Source of the DNA: Bombella pollinis
GTDB taxonomy: Bacteria; Pseudomonadota; Alphaproteobacteria; Acetobacterales; Acetobacteraceae
Assembly: GCF_026385485.1 (NCBI RefSeq)
Contig: NZ_JANIDX010000001.1
Coordinates: forward strand, 248,001 to 312,000
Length of the DNA stretch: 64,000 nt
Direction: 5' to 3'
A model generated the notes under the pieces. The model did no database searches, was not told the DNA's origin, and saw only the letters and a program-made list of their open reading frames with translations. The position numbers and the translations under genes were made by a program. Of the stretch, positions 1 to 8,202 are shown in pieces (the first letter of the stretch is position 1; the number at the start of each line of letters is the position of its first letter).

Positions 1-56
1 AAACGGGCTCCCCCATTTTTATTCGCTCATGCATTAAGCACGCAAACCGTAAAATC

Positions 57-88
57 TTCATTAACACAACCCGGCTTATTCATTAACA
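57..88. repeat. 10-bp direct repeat pair near left edge
   Basis: The 10-mer TTCATTAACA occurs at 57-66 and again at 79-88, a centre-to-centre distance of 22 bp or about two helical turns. It lies in the gene-free first 119 bases, downstream of the minus-strand gene ending at 120. It could be an operator for a gene beyond the left edge, or chance in an AT-rich spacer. Nothing else is recognisable in bases 1-119. Confidence 0.25.
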
Positions 89-119
89 TAAAGTGAAGGG
101 GGGAAGCCAGTAGGCAGCC

Positions 120-2294
120 TTATTGTTCTGCTTTAAAAGGCGTCTCACCAATTATCTGCTGCACGAGGGTCGGCGTTAATATCTGTGGCAAAAGCACCTC
201 TTTCCCCTGTGGGGAAAGGTAGAGATAAAAAGGCACGCCCTCACGCCCATGCGCACGAAGGAAGGCCGTTATCGCCTCATCATGCTGCGTCCAATCCCCC
301 CGCAATAACGTCACACCATGCTCATGAAAAGCCTGCTGAACAGAGGGGACATCTAACGCCACACGCTCATTTACCATGCATGTGATGCACCATGAGGCGG
401 TCATATCCACAAAAACAGGCCGCCCTGCTGCGCGTAAGGCTGCCAAGCGTTTTTCAGAGAATGGCTCTATAAAGGAAGGGGCATTTTTTTGCGCAACATC
501 ACGGGCGTGCGTCCTCACCTGCATCAGGCCCAGCGCACATAATAACAGGCATAAAATCGCCACCCCACGGCAGAACCACATAAAACGCGGCGTACGGCTG
601 GTCATAGCGGCCTGTTGGGCAAGGCCATAAAACCAGCCGCCTAAGCCGAGCAACACAGCCCCGCCCCCCATAACGACCACTATATCTGGCCCGCTTTGCT
701 GCACAGCGACCCATAATAACCACACAAAACTTGCAAAAAGGGGGAACGCCAACCCTTGCTTTACCCGCTCCATCCACGGGCCAGGGCGCGGAATATAACC
801 TGCCACCCCCGGCATAAGAGCCAACATAACATAGGGCAGGGCCAACCCCGCCCCCATAACGAGGAAGATGACCCCTCCCATCCAAACAGGCCCATTAAAG
901 GCCGCTGCAATCGCCACCCCCATAAAAGGGGCCGTGCAAGGCGTTGCCACGATGACGGCTAATAAACCTGTAAGCAGCTCCCTAACCGGGCCATGCCCTG
1001 CCATCCTTTGGCCAGCCATCCCGACCAACCGCCCCCCTGTAATGTGAAATACGCCCCCTAAGGTCAGAGCCATAAGAAATAAGAGCCATCCCATCCCCAC
1101 CACAAAGGCCGGGGATTGAAACTGAAAGCCCCATCCCAGCGTAGCTCCCCCATAGCGTAGAGCCATCATCCCTATGCCAAAGGCCACAAAACTGCCCATA
1201 ACACCGAGGCCATACCATGTGGCACTCTGCACACGGCTGCGCCATTCTACCCCACCCATTGCGGCAAAAGAGACAATCTTCATCGCCAAGACAGGAAACA
1301 CACATGGCATGAGGTTTAAAATCATCCCGCCTAAAAAGGCTGCGAGCAACACTCCAAAGACGCTCTGCCCCGCCTTCTGCCTGACATCGTGAGGGGACGG
1401 CATGGCTGTAATATGTATAGCAGAGCGATTGCCTGCCCCATCCACCAACACAACCACGCCTGCCAAAGACTTCTGCCAAAAAGGCGGCTGCGCATACGCA
1501 TCTGGCTTTAGTTGAATCTGCACATAACCCGGCTCAACCGTCACAGCCTGCGTGGCGGCATGGGCGATAACGCCGCCCTCTAAAGGCAAAAACCACGCTT
1601 GCCGCACCGTATCAGACGCTAGTCCCGCCCCGTACAGAACAAGCCGTCCTTCCGCTGTGATAGACGCCGTAAAGGGAGAAGGCTGCGGCAATTCCGCCTC
1701 CGCCTTGCGGAACAAATCTGCCTCAGCACTTGGAGGTGTTGTAGCTGCCTCACGCGCGGGCAAAGTAAGGGTGAAGTGCCCGCTTTCGGGGATGCAAATA
1801 TCAGCACAAACAAGCCAATCCGCCTGCGCGGTTATCTGCACCACCCCATTGCCTTGCCCTTCTAACGGCACTTTAACGGGAAGAAGCACATCCCCCCGAT
1901 AGCCATAGGCCATCAATTCACCCTCGGAGAGACGCTCTGGCACGGGCCATTCTATTTGCTCCCCCACCCCGCTGCGCGCCCCGCTGATGGTGATGCGAAT
2001 ATGTGTCGGCTCCCCCGCATCACCGGGGTTTTGCCAATAGCTGTGCCATCCCGGTTGTAATTGAAGGCGCAACCCTAATAACAGCTCTGCACCCGTTTTA
2101 TCAGGCTGTGATGCCGTCCCACTGGGTAGAGCATCCACCGCGCTTACAAGGCTTGCGCGTGTATGGGAGGTCACAACCGGCGTACTCTCAGCAGCATCAG
2201 CCTGCGATAATGCCATCACCCCCATGAGGCATAATAGCCCCATATAGGCCATCACACTGCCCCACACTGCCTCCAAACGCAATAACCTCATCAT
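120..2294 (-). CDS. DsbD/ScsB-type thiol:disulfide interchange protein
   Basis: Inner-membrane protein expected to carry reducing power from cytoplasmic thioredoxin to periplasmic proteins. An N-terminal signal segment (about 1-35) precedes a periplasmic DsbD-like domain containing a C-A-D-I-C pair. A polytopic core from about 310 to 600 carries two Pro-flanked transmembrane cysteines (MPCVFP and TPCTAP), the hallmark of the DsbD electron channel. The C-terminal thioredoxin domain has W-C-I-T-C (Cys636/Cys639) and a V-P cis-proline near 688. The 724-residue length fits the long ScsB/DsbD class. The ATG at 2294 follows GGGAGGGC. The neighbours do not reveal the partner; cytochrome c maturation or metal-stress protection are options. 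A strong minus-strand terminator (2317-2342) lies just upstream, so it is probably transcribed separately from the next gene. Confidence 0.9.
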   Translation of the reverse strand: MMRLLRLEAVWGSVMAYMGLLCLMGVMALSQADAAESTPVVTSHTRASLVSAVDALPSGTASQPDKTGAELLLGLRLQLQPGWHSYWQNPGDAGEPTHIRITISGARSGVGEQIEWPVPERLSEGELMAYGYRGDVLLPVKVPLEGQGNGVVQITAQADWLVCADICIPESGHFTLTLPAREAATTPPSAEADLFRKAEAELPQPSPFTASITAEGRLVLYGAGLASDTVRQAWFLPLEGGVIAHAATQAVTVEPGYVQIQLKPDAYAQPPFWQKSLAGVVVLVDGAGNRSAIHITAMPSPHDVRQKAGQSVFGVLLAAFLGGMILNLMPCVFPVLAMKIVSFAAMGGVEWRSRVQSATWYGLGVMGSFVAFGIGMMALRYGGATLGWGFQFQSPAFVVGMGWLLFLMALTLGGVFHITGGRLVGMAGQRMAGHGPVRELLTGLLAVIVATPCTAPFMGVAIAAAFNGPVWMGGVIFLVMGAGLALPYVMLALMPGVAGYIPRPGPWMERVKQGLAFPLFASFVWLLWVAVQQSGPDIVVVMGGGAVLLGLGGWFYGLAQQAAMTSRTPRFMWFCRGVAILCLLLCALGLMQVRTHARDVAQKNAPSFIEPFSEKRLAALRAAGRPVFVDMTASWCITCMVNERVALDVPSVQQAFHEHGVTLLRGDWTQHDEAITAFLRAHGREGVPFYLYLSPQGKEVLLPQILTPTLVQQIIGETPFKAEQ

Positions 2295-2316
2295 GCCCTC
2301 CCTGCGCGCTATGATG

Positions 2317-2342
2317 AAAAAAGGGAGCCGAAGCCCCCTTTT
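2317..2342 (-). terminator. Rho-independent terminator after beta-propeller gene
   Basis: On the minus strand the RNA reads GGGGGC, a UUCG tetraloop, GCUCCC and then six U. The stem is 2323-2328 paired with 2333-2338, with one G-U pair. It lies about 33 bases beyond the stop of the minus-strand gene ending at 2375 and insulates the DsbD-like gene. Confidence 0.85.
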
Positions 2343-2374
2343 CCCTTTTACATGCCTTATAAGCTTCCAGCCAA

Positions 2375-3652
2375 TTAACGCATAATGCCCGTATGGCCGA
2401 TGCTGTAACGGCCCGGCTGTGGCCAGACAGTCAAGCCATGAGGCTCTGCCCCTACAGGGATGCTTTTCATCGCCCCGGTTTGGGTATCAATCGCATAAAC
2501 GACATCATCAAACCGGCCAGAGAGCCATAATGTCTTACCATCAGCACTCACATTGCCCATATCGGGGCTACCACCGCCGGGGATGGGCCATGTCTTTAAC
2601 ACTTTATCGGTCGCGACATCCACAACCGAGACACTCCCTTTGCTATGGCGCGGCCCATGAACCATATGAGACCCACGGTTCGCCACATAAAGCAATTTAG
2701 CATCACGGCTTGGATACAGCCCATGCGTCCCTAACCCTGTGGGGATGAAGCCTGTCTCTTTAAAACTATCACCATCAATGATGAACACACCATCGGCATG
2801 CATATCAGCAACATAGAACTTATGCCCATCTGGTGCAGCAAGCACATCTTGCGGCATCCCGCCTTTAGAGAGCTTCAACATCCCTAAAAGCTTACGATTG
2901 ACCGTATCGACCTTCGCCAAATACCGCCCGAACTCACATGTAAAAATGGCATAACGCCCATCAGCAGAGAAAGCCGCATGGTTAATCCCCTCACAAAGCG
3001 GGGCTTCAACCGAGCCTTTAAGAGCCATTGTATGGGGGTCACGGAAGTCCAACCGGCGATGTGCCTCTGCCACAACAATGGCATTCTGCCCATCGGGGGT
3101 AAAGTACATATTGTAAGGGTCATCCACCGCGACAGCCTTACCGGGCTTGCCTGTATGTGGGTCGATCGGGGTGAGGGAGCCATCCGTATGGCCTTCACTA
3201 TTATTCGTCACCCATAAGGTCCGCAAATCCCATGAGGGCACAACATGTTGTGGGGACCGCCCAACGGGGAAGGTATCCACGACTTTATAGGTCTTAGGGT
3301 CAATCACCGAGACGCTATTACCCCGCAAATTCGGCACATAAATGCGCTCCGGGTCCTGCGCAATGGCGGGTGAAATCTTATCCGGCCCGCTAGCCTCGCT
3401 ATAGATATTATGCGCATCTGGCACAGGCGGCATGCCGGGGATTGTCTCCACCGCAGAAGCAACAGGCTTTACAGCCTCACCCATCGTAGAAGGTGCAGCG
3501 GCTTTGGCGGCTGGCGAATCAGAAAACGGCTTAGGAGACTCAGCAACAATCGGGTCATCTTCTGGGTCTGGATGGGGTGTTGGTTGCTGGGCATAAGCTG
3601 CCCCGGCCATCAACAACGCCCCCATTGTAAGAAAAGAAACTTTAAGCCTCAT
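2375..3652 (-). CDS. Exported YVTN/YncE-type beta-propeller protein
   Basis: A 425-residue protein with a clear Sec signal peptide (cleavage expected after AAYAQ, about residue 21), then a Pro/Ala-rich linker to about residue 95, then a run of beta-propeller blades. The blades show the YVTN/YncE pattern: I-Y-V-P-N near 105, V-S-V-I-D-P, 'P-D-G' turns and repeated 'V-A/Y-D' strands. Such proteins are periplasmic; some bind DNA, quinoproteins or peptides, but no specific ligand is visible here. The ATG overlaps the stop of the upstream creatininase-like gene by four bases (ATGA, 3649-3652), so the two are co-transcribed and probably work together. A strong terminator ends the unit at 2317-2342. 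Confidence 0.8.
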   Translation of the reverse strand: MRLKVSFLTMGALLMAGAAYAQQPTPHPDPEDDPIVAESPKPFSDSPAAKAAAPSTMGEAVKPVASAVETIPGMPPVPDAHNIYSEASGPDKISPAIAQDPERIYVPNLRGNSVSVIDPKTYKVVDTFPVGRSPQHVVPSWDLRTLWVTNNSEGHTDGSLTPIDPHTGKPGKAVAVDDPYNMYFTPDGQNAIVVAEAHRRLDFRDPHTMALKGSVEAPLCEGINHAAFSADGRYAIFTCEFGRYLAKVDTVNRKLLGMLKLSKGGMPQDVLAAPDGHKFYVADMHADGVFIIDGDSFKETGFIPTGLGTHGLYPSRDAKLLYVANRGSHMVHGPRHSKGSVSVVDVATDKVLKTWPIPGGGSPDMGNVSADGKTLWLSGRFDDVVYAIDTQTGAMKSIPVGAEPHGLTVWPQPGRYSIGHTGIMR

Positions 3653-4512
3653 GGGTGCCTCCTATTAAAAGAAGAAATGGCCTTAACAGCAGCCTGCACC
3701 TGCATGGCTATGCCGACCCGGCCAAGTTCAGCCGTTGCCTGCCGCGGGTCCCCACCATAGACCCCATCAGCGGGCGTTGGTTTCCCAACCTGCCTCAGAA
3801 GCCCCTCCCGCACAAGGGAAGGGTCCACCGCAAGCATGAGTGACGTATCACTTATATCAGCATGTTTCCCCAAAGCCACACCATAACCATGCTGCCGTAA
3901 ATAAGGGGCGTACTCTTGGGCAATCACATCATAATAAGCCCCTACATATAATACACGCGCTAACTGCCCCTCTGCCGCCCAGCGTTTATTCACCTTACGG
4001 GCTAAACCCTCTAGCTGGGTTTGATACCCTCCATGATCTCCTAGCAACACAATGGTCCTAAAGCCCTGTGTGCGTAAACTCTCCACAGCCCCTTCGATAA
4101 GACCTGCAAATACAGAGGGCGGGATGGATAACGTCCCCGCAAAACGCATATGGCCTGTACGTGGTTGTGTTCCCCCTTCTGGAACATACGCCACAACAGG
4201 GGCAACCATCGTATGGCCAAGCGTGCGGGCAATCTCATCAGCAAGGCTCTGCGCCCGCACATTATGTTTACCCACCGCCATATAAGGCCCGCTCTGCTCC
4301 GTCCCACCTATGGGCAAAATGGCCGTCATCACCCCTTGCTTGAAGGCAGCATCAAGCTCCGTCCAGCTTTGGCACGCAAGCTCCACCTGCTGGGCAGGCG
4401 GTGGGCAAGCCGGTGGGAGCGCTTCTGCCACGCGCCCCTCCGCATAAGCAGAAAACGCCACGCCCCAAAAAGCTAGCAAACCACCCCACCACATCATAGC
4501 CCGGTTGCTCAT
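3649..4512 (-). CDS. Exported creatininase-family protein with altered metal ligands
   Basis: Creatininase/MftE-fold amidohydrolase homologue. The ATG at 4512 is preferred: GAGGG lies 7 bases upstream and it opens a good signal peptide (positive start, WWGGLLAFWGVAF core, A-Y-A cleavage). An ATG at 4533 would add 7 residues. The fold signature is present as G-G-T-E-Q-S-G-P-Y-M-A-V-G-K-H-N, and L-L-G-D-H-G-G-Y replaces the usual N-G-H-G-G-N. Relative to canonical creatininase (E-x-H ... D), the second ligand His is Ser and the Asp position is His. It may be an inactive or differently metallated relative. Export is unusual for this mostly cytoplasmic family. It overlaps the beta-propeller gene by 4 bases. 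The substrate is unknown. Confidence 0.75.
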   Translation of the reverse strand: MSNRAMMWWGGLLAFWGVAFSAYAEGRVAEALPPACPPPAQQVELACQSWTELDAAFKQGVMTAILPIGGTEQSGPYMAVGKHNVRAQSLADEIARTLGHTMVAPVVAYVPEGGTQPRTGHMRFAGTLSIPPSVFAGLIEGAVESLRTQGFRTIVLLGDHGGYQTQLEGLARKVNKRWAAEGQLARVLYVGAYYDVIAQEYAPYLRQHGYGVALGKHADISDTSLMLAVDPSLVREGLLRQVGKPTPADGVYGGDPRQATAELGRVGIAMQVQAAVKAISSFNRRHP

Positions 4513-4608
4513 CCAGCATCCCTCATGCATCATCCCCAGAGCAGATAGTGCCGATTCGCACTCCGCAAGACTTTGCCTTGTAACCCTATAGCCTGCAACT
4601 GGCCGACC

Positions 4609-5157
4609 ATGCCCCTAACCGATACGCTCCCCTTCCTCAGCCAGCAAATGAACACGCTCGATGATGCCGCCCATGTGATTCAAATGGCTCTAACACCGGT
4701 CTTTATGCTCTCCGGTATTGGCACCCTCATCAACATCTTCAACACAAGACTGGCCCGTGTATCGGACCATCTGGATAATGTGAACCGCCTCCTCGCAGCC
4801 CCGCCGGAAAAAGAGCCTCAATATAGCTACGATACACCAAGACGGCTAAAAATCCGCCAAAAACGCCTCACACGCCGCATTGTCGTGCTAGACCTTGCCA
4901 TTATCCTCAATGGCCTTGGCGGGGCACTCACCTGCGGGGCGGCCATTGCGCTATTTGTCGGCTCTTTGGGCGATGCCACAACATCCCTGTGGCTGTTGGC
5001 CCTCTTTGGCTCCGCCCTAAGCTGCACGGTCGCAGCTCTGCTCGCCTTCTTGGTCGATACACTCCTGAGCTGGCATGGGCTGCGGCATGAGGGGCAGGTC
5101 TCCCTCCTTACCGCTTTGCTGCGCTCAAAGGCCAACCCGATAAAACCGCATCACTAA
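4609..5157 (+). CDS. DUF2721 membrane protein
   Basis: Small inner-membrane protein of the DUF2721 family, function unknown. The family pattern is seen at A-L-T-P-V-F-M-L-S-G-I-G followed by N-T-R-L-A-R-V-S-D near residues 25-55. Two more hydrophobic helices (about 90-150) follow a basic loop. The ATG at 4609 gives 182 residues and starts right before the family-conserved part; a TTG at 4573 in the same frame would add 12 residues without hydrophobic content. Its last 50 bases overlap the 3' end of the convergent pstS gene, so each gene's 3' end is coding on both strands. Confidence 0.75.
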   Translation: MPLTDTLPFLSQQMNTLDDAAHVIQMALTPVFMLSGIGTLINIFNTRLARVSDHLDNVNRLLAAPPEKEPQYSYDTPRRLKIRQKRLTRRIVVLDLAIILNGLGGALTCGAAIALFVGSLGDATTSLWLLALFGSALSCTVAALLAFLVDTLLSWHGLRHEGQVSLLTALLRSKANPIKPHH

Positions 5158-6172
5158 CCTCTTTGGGCAAGCCAACATAACCAAGCTGGGCGTTAATCTC
5201 CCCTCCATGGGCAAACCCCCATTGGAAGAACTGCTTCACCGCCCGGCCCTCTGGCTGGTCTACGGCATCTTCTGGCACAAGCACATAAGTCGCCGAGACA
5301 ATAGGCCAACTCCCCACACCGGGGCGATCGAGCAAATTAACGGCGAACTGCTCCTTCGCTTCCCAATGTGCAGCAGCGGCGGCAGCAACAAAGCTCTGCA
5401 AAGATGGCGCGATAAACGCCCCATCATGTGTTTTTAACTGCACAATATCGAGGTGATTTTGGGCCGCATAAGCATATTCCACATAGCCAATGCTCCCCTC
5501 TGTCTGACGGACAAGGGCTGCAATGCCATCATTCCCCCGCGCCCCGGCTCCACCGGCCCATTCCACCAATGTGCCAGCCCCGATTTTCTCCTTCCATTGT
5601 GGAGACACCTCAGAGAGATAAGAAGTAAAAACGTAACTCGTCCCCGCACCATCAGCGCGATGAATGGCCACAACCCCCATATCAGGCAATGTAATATCAG
5701 GGTTGAGGGCTTTAATGCGCGGGTCATCCCAATCTGTGATGCGCCCATCATAAAGCGCGGCAATCGTTGGGCCATCCAACCGTAATTGCCCCTCTGGCAC
5801 ACCCGGCAGATTGACCACCAATACCACGCCGCTCATCACGGTGGGGAATTGATAAAGATGCGTCTTAGCTAAACGCTCAGCACTCATCGGCTTATCAGAT
5901 GCCCCAAAATCCACCGTGCGCTCAATCACTTGGTCCTGCCCCGCGCTGGAGCCAACGGTCTGATAATTGACATCTACACCCGTTTGCGCCCCCGCAGGTA
6001 CACTCCAGCTCTGATAAATAGGCGCAGCAAAGCTAGAGCCAGCCCCTGTTATACCGACCTCCTCCGCCTGTGCTGCCGCTGCATATAATACCGTTGCGGG
6101 CATGAGCAACATAATAGCTTGCACACACGCACACACTCCCAAGCGTGGCAGGGATTTGATGGTCAGACGCAT
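5108..6172 (-). CDS. pstS: Phosphate ABC transporter substrate-binding protein PstS
   Basis: Periplasmic phosphate-binding protein. The ATG at 6172 has AGGGG about 7 bases upstream and begins a signal peptide ending A-A-A-Q-A; the in-frame GTG at 6190 is less likely. The mature start I-T-G-A-G-S-S-F-A-A-P is the PstS signature, followed by V-G-S-S-A-G-Q and D-F-G-A-S-D-K-P. The phosphate loop R-A-D-G-A-G-T-S is near the middle. About 354 residues, normal for the family. pstC, pstA, pstB and phoU are not in the window, so this copy is separated from its permease. A Pho box with a -10 lies upstream at 6350-6383, inside the divergent porin gene, giving a leader of roughly 170 bases. Confidence 0.92.
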   Translation of the reverse strand: MRLTIKSLPRLGVCACVQAIMLLMPATVLYAAAAQAEEVGITGAGSSFAAPIYQSWSVPAGAQTGVDVNYQTVGSSAGQDQVIERTVDFGASDKPMSAERLAKTHLYQFPTVMSGVVLVVNLPGVPEGQLRLDGPTIAALYDGRITDWDDPRIKALNPDITLPDMGVVAIHRADGAGTSYVFTSYLSEVSPQWKEKIGAGTLVEWAGGAGARGNDGIAALVRQTEGSIGYVEYAYAAQNHLDIVQLKTHDGAFIAPSLQSFVAAAAAAHWEAKEQFAVNLLDRPGVGSWPIVSATYVLVPEDAVDQPEGRAVKQFFQWGFAHGGEINAQLGYVGLPKEVSDAVLSGWPLSAAKR

Positions 6173-6328
6173 ATAGCCCCTCAAGGTCACACAATAATCC
6201 TTTTATCGTTATAACCACGCCAGCATAGCAAACAATAAAAATATAACCAAAAGAGCAAAAAAGACTTTTAAAATAAGAAAAAATACGCAAGAAACCCCAA
6301 TAGATGATGCCATAGAGAGGCTTTTAGC

Positions 6329-8107
6329 GTGAATAGAAAAGCAAATCATAGTATATATTCTCTTTATTACAGTTTTATGACAGTAACATTTCTGTCATAT
6401 ATTGCTCCTCACGCTATATCCTCTGCTCACGCCGCAGGCACCAATGATGCCATTGCACTAATGGAGCAGCAGATACATGCCATGCAGGCCCAACTTAACA
6501 CTATGAAGCAAAAGCAAGCAGCGGAGAATCGGCGTATCCGTGCCGAGCTAGCCCGCCAGCGGGAATTAATCGAGGCTGACCCTTACGCCTCTCGCGCGCA
6601 TCTCCTTGGGCAGAACACAACCGGTCCTTACGGGGTCGCCCCCCATAATGGGACCGGCCATGATGATGTTTTTGGCCTTGCCTCCTCCGCCATCATCACA
6701 CCATCGCGCACAGCCAGCACTCCCTATGGGGAGCTGACCGCTATCCCTCCTGCTCACCCAGACCTCTATAGCCCACTGCGCCGGGGGCAATTACAAATTG
6801 GTGGCGTTCGTCTCACATTAGGCGGGTATTTGGAGGCCGCCGGGGTTTGGCGGTCCCGCAATAGTGCGGCTGATATTGCCAGTGCGTATAATGCCATCCC
6901 TTGGCATAATCAGCCTACATCGCATATGAGCGAGTTCCACCAAACAGAGCGGCAAAGCCGTCTCGCTGCCTTAGTGGAGGGGATGCTTACCAAAAAGCTT
7001 GAAGCTGATGCGTATGTGGAGACGGACTTCCAAGGGGCGGGGTCATCCTCCAACTCGCGGCAATCCAACTCTTACGTTCTGCGTGCCCGCGTTGTGTATG
7101 GGGAGCTAAAAGATAGTGCTGATGGCTGGTACATCCTCGGCGGGCAAAGCTGGTCGCTCATCACACTCTTTAACAAAGGCATGTTCGCCCGTGATGAACA
7201 AACCCCTATGGTGATCGAAGCCCAATATGTCCCTGGCTTTAATTGGACGCGTAACGCCCAATTCCGCGTTGTGAAAACCTTTGGTCCGCATGAACGCTAC
7301 GCCGCTGGTCTCTCCATCGAGAATCCAAGCTCTGTCCCCGCTGGTGTCTCACCTTGCTCCACAGCGGCTCATCATTGCACCACGACTGACCGCCTCACCG
7401 GTACAAATGTCAACAACCCTTCCACCTATTATACCAGCGACCCCGCACCAGACCTCATTGCCAAAGTCGCAGCTGACCCCGGTTGGGGACATTATGAACT
7501 CACAGGGGTGATGCGCTTCTTCCGAGACCGCAATAGCACGGTTGGCTCTGGCTCCAACCACACCACAATCGCCGGGGGCGGTGGTGGGGGGATGGTCCTA
7601 CCTCTTATTGATAAAAAACTCTATTTCCAGGCTTCTGGCTTAGTCGGGACAGGGCTGGGCCGTTATGGCTCAACCAATATGCCCGATTATACCTATAACC
7701 GCACAGGTGGTGTAACCGCCTTACCAGAGGCCAGTATCCTCCTGGGCCTTTATGGCAACCCTATGAAGAACCTCAAGCTCTACTCCTATGCTGGGGCAGA
7801 GAACATCCTAAGCCGCCGTGCTTTTGATGAAGGCAGCAACCATTACGGCTATGGCAATCGCAACTTTGATATGCGCGGCTGCTCTACCGAACTCGCAACA
7901 AATTGCGCCGCCTCAGGCAATATCCACACAGTCGCCCAAGCAACAGGGGGCTTTTGGTACACAGCTGCGAAGGGTGATTACGGCACACTCTTTGTCGGCG
8001 GGCAATATGCGCACACCCATATACAAGCTTTCTCCGGCCTTGGCGGCAAACCCAAAAGCGATGCCGATATGGTCTTTATGTCCCTTCGCTACCAACCTTT
8101 TAACTAA
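6329..8107 (+). CDS. DcaP-like trimeric outer-membrane porin
   Basis: A 592-residue outer-membrane channel of the DcaP type. A signal peptide (N-R-K start, cleavage after S-A-H-A) is followed by a coiled coil at about 45-85 (M-E-Q-Q-I-H-A-M-Q-A-Q-L and onward), as found at the N terminus of DcaP-family trimers. A barrel domain follows, opening with L-T-L-G-G-Y-L-E-A-A-G and containing the L-G-G-Q-S-W-S-L-I motif, and ends in an aromatic C-terminal strand (Y-Q-P-F-N). The start is GTG at 6329 with AGAGAGG 8 bases upstream; an ATG at 6377 would leave the signal peptide without its positive charges. The gene is divergent from pstS and shares a promoter region that holds a Pho box, so a role in phosphate or organophosphate uptake is possible but not shown. 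Confidence 0.8.
   Translation: MNRKANHSIYSLYYSFMTVTFLSYIAPHAISSAHAAGTNDAIALMEQQIHAMQAQLNTMKQKQAAENRRIRAELARQRELIEADPYASRAHLLGQNTTGPYGVAPHNGTGHDDVFGLASSAIITPSRTASTPYGELTAIPPAHPDLYSPLRRGQLQIGGVRLTLGGYLEAAGVWRSRNSAADIASAYNAIPWHNQPTSHMSEFHQTERQSRLAALVEGMLTKKLEADAYVETDFQGAGSSSNSRQSNSYVLRARVVYGELKDSADGWYILGGQSWSLITLFNKGMFARDEQTPMVIEAQYVPGFNWTRNAQFRVVKTFGPHERYAAGLSIENPSSVPAGVSPCSTAAHHCTTTDRLTGTNVNNPSTYYTSDPAPDLIAKVAADPGWGHYELTGVMRFFRDRNSTVGSGSNHTTIAGGGGGGMVLPLIDKKLYFQASGLVGTGLGRYGSTNMPDYTYNRTGGVTALPEASILLGLYGNPMKNLKLYSYAGAENILSRRAFDEGSNHYGYGNRNFDMRGCSTELATNCAASGNIHTVAQATGGFWYTAAKGDYGTLFVGGQYAHTHIQAFSGLGGKPKSDADMVFMSLRYQPFN
6350..6355 (-). promoter_or_regulatory. -10 element of pstS Pho promoter
   Basis: The minus strand reads TATACT (5 of 6 to TATAAT), exactly 10 bases downstream of the Pho box at 6366-6383. 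That is the spacing expected when PhoB replaces the -35 contact. Transcription should start near 6343 and run toward pstS. Confidence 0.6.
6366..6383 (-). promoter_or_regulatory. Pho box (PhoB site) for pstS
   Basis: The minus strand reads CTGTCAT-AAAA-CTGTAAT, two 7-base PhoB half-sites separated by 4 A/T bases. It matches the CTGTCAT-N4-CTGTCAT consensus with one mismatch. It points toward pstS and lies about 195 bases upstream of its start, inside codons 13-19 of the divergent porin if that gene starts at 6329. Confidence 0.75.
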
Positions 8108-8202
8108 GGAGCGTGCAAAATCCCTCTAGCCAGCATGGCTTACAACTGACAAAACCTAACGGCACCCATTCTTACTCACAATCCCACAAGCAGGAGGCCC
8201 CC

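Noticed and set aside
499..885. Long reading frames opposite or inside other genes, such as 499-885, 982-1479, 21712-22146 and 26080-26568
   Set aside because: They lie wholly within well-supported genes, lack ribosome sites, and have compositions typical of shadow frames in GC-rich genes.
3649..4512. Creatininase-like gene as a PQQ or mycofactocin peptide peptidase (MftE)
   Set aside because: It is exported, lies 24 kb from pqq and lacks two canonical metal ligands. The link is only a fold similarity.
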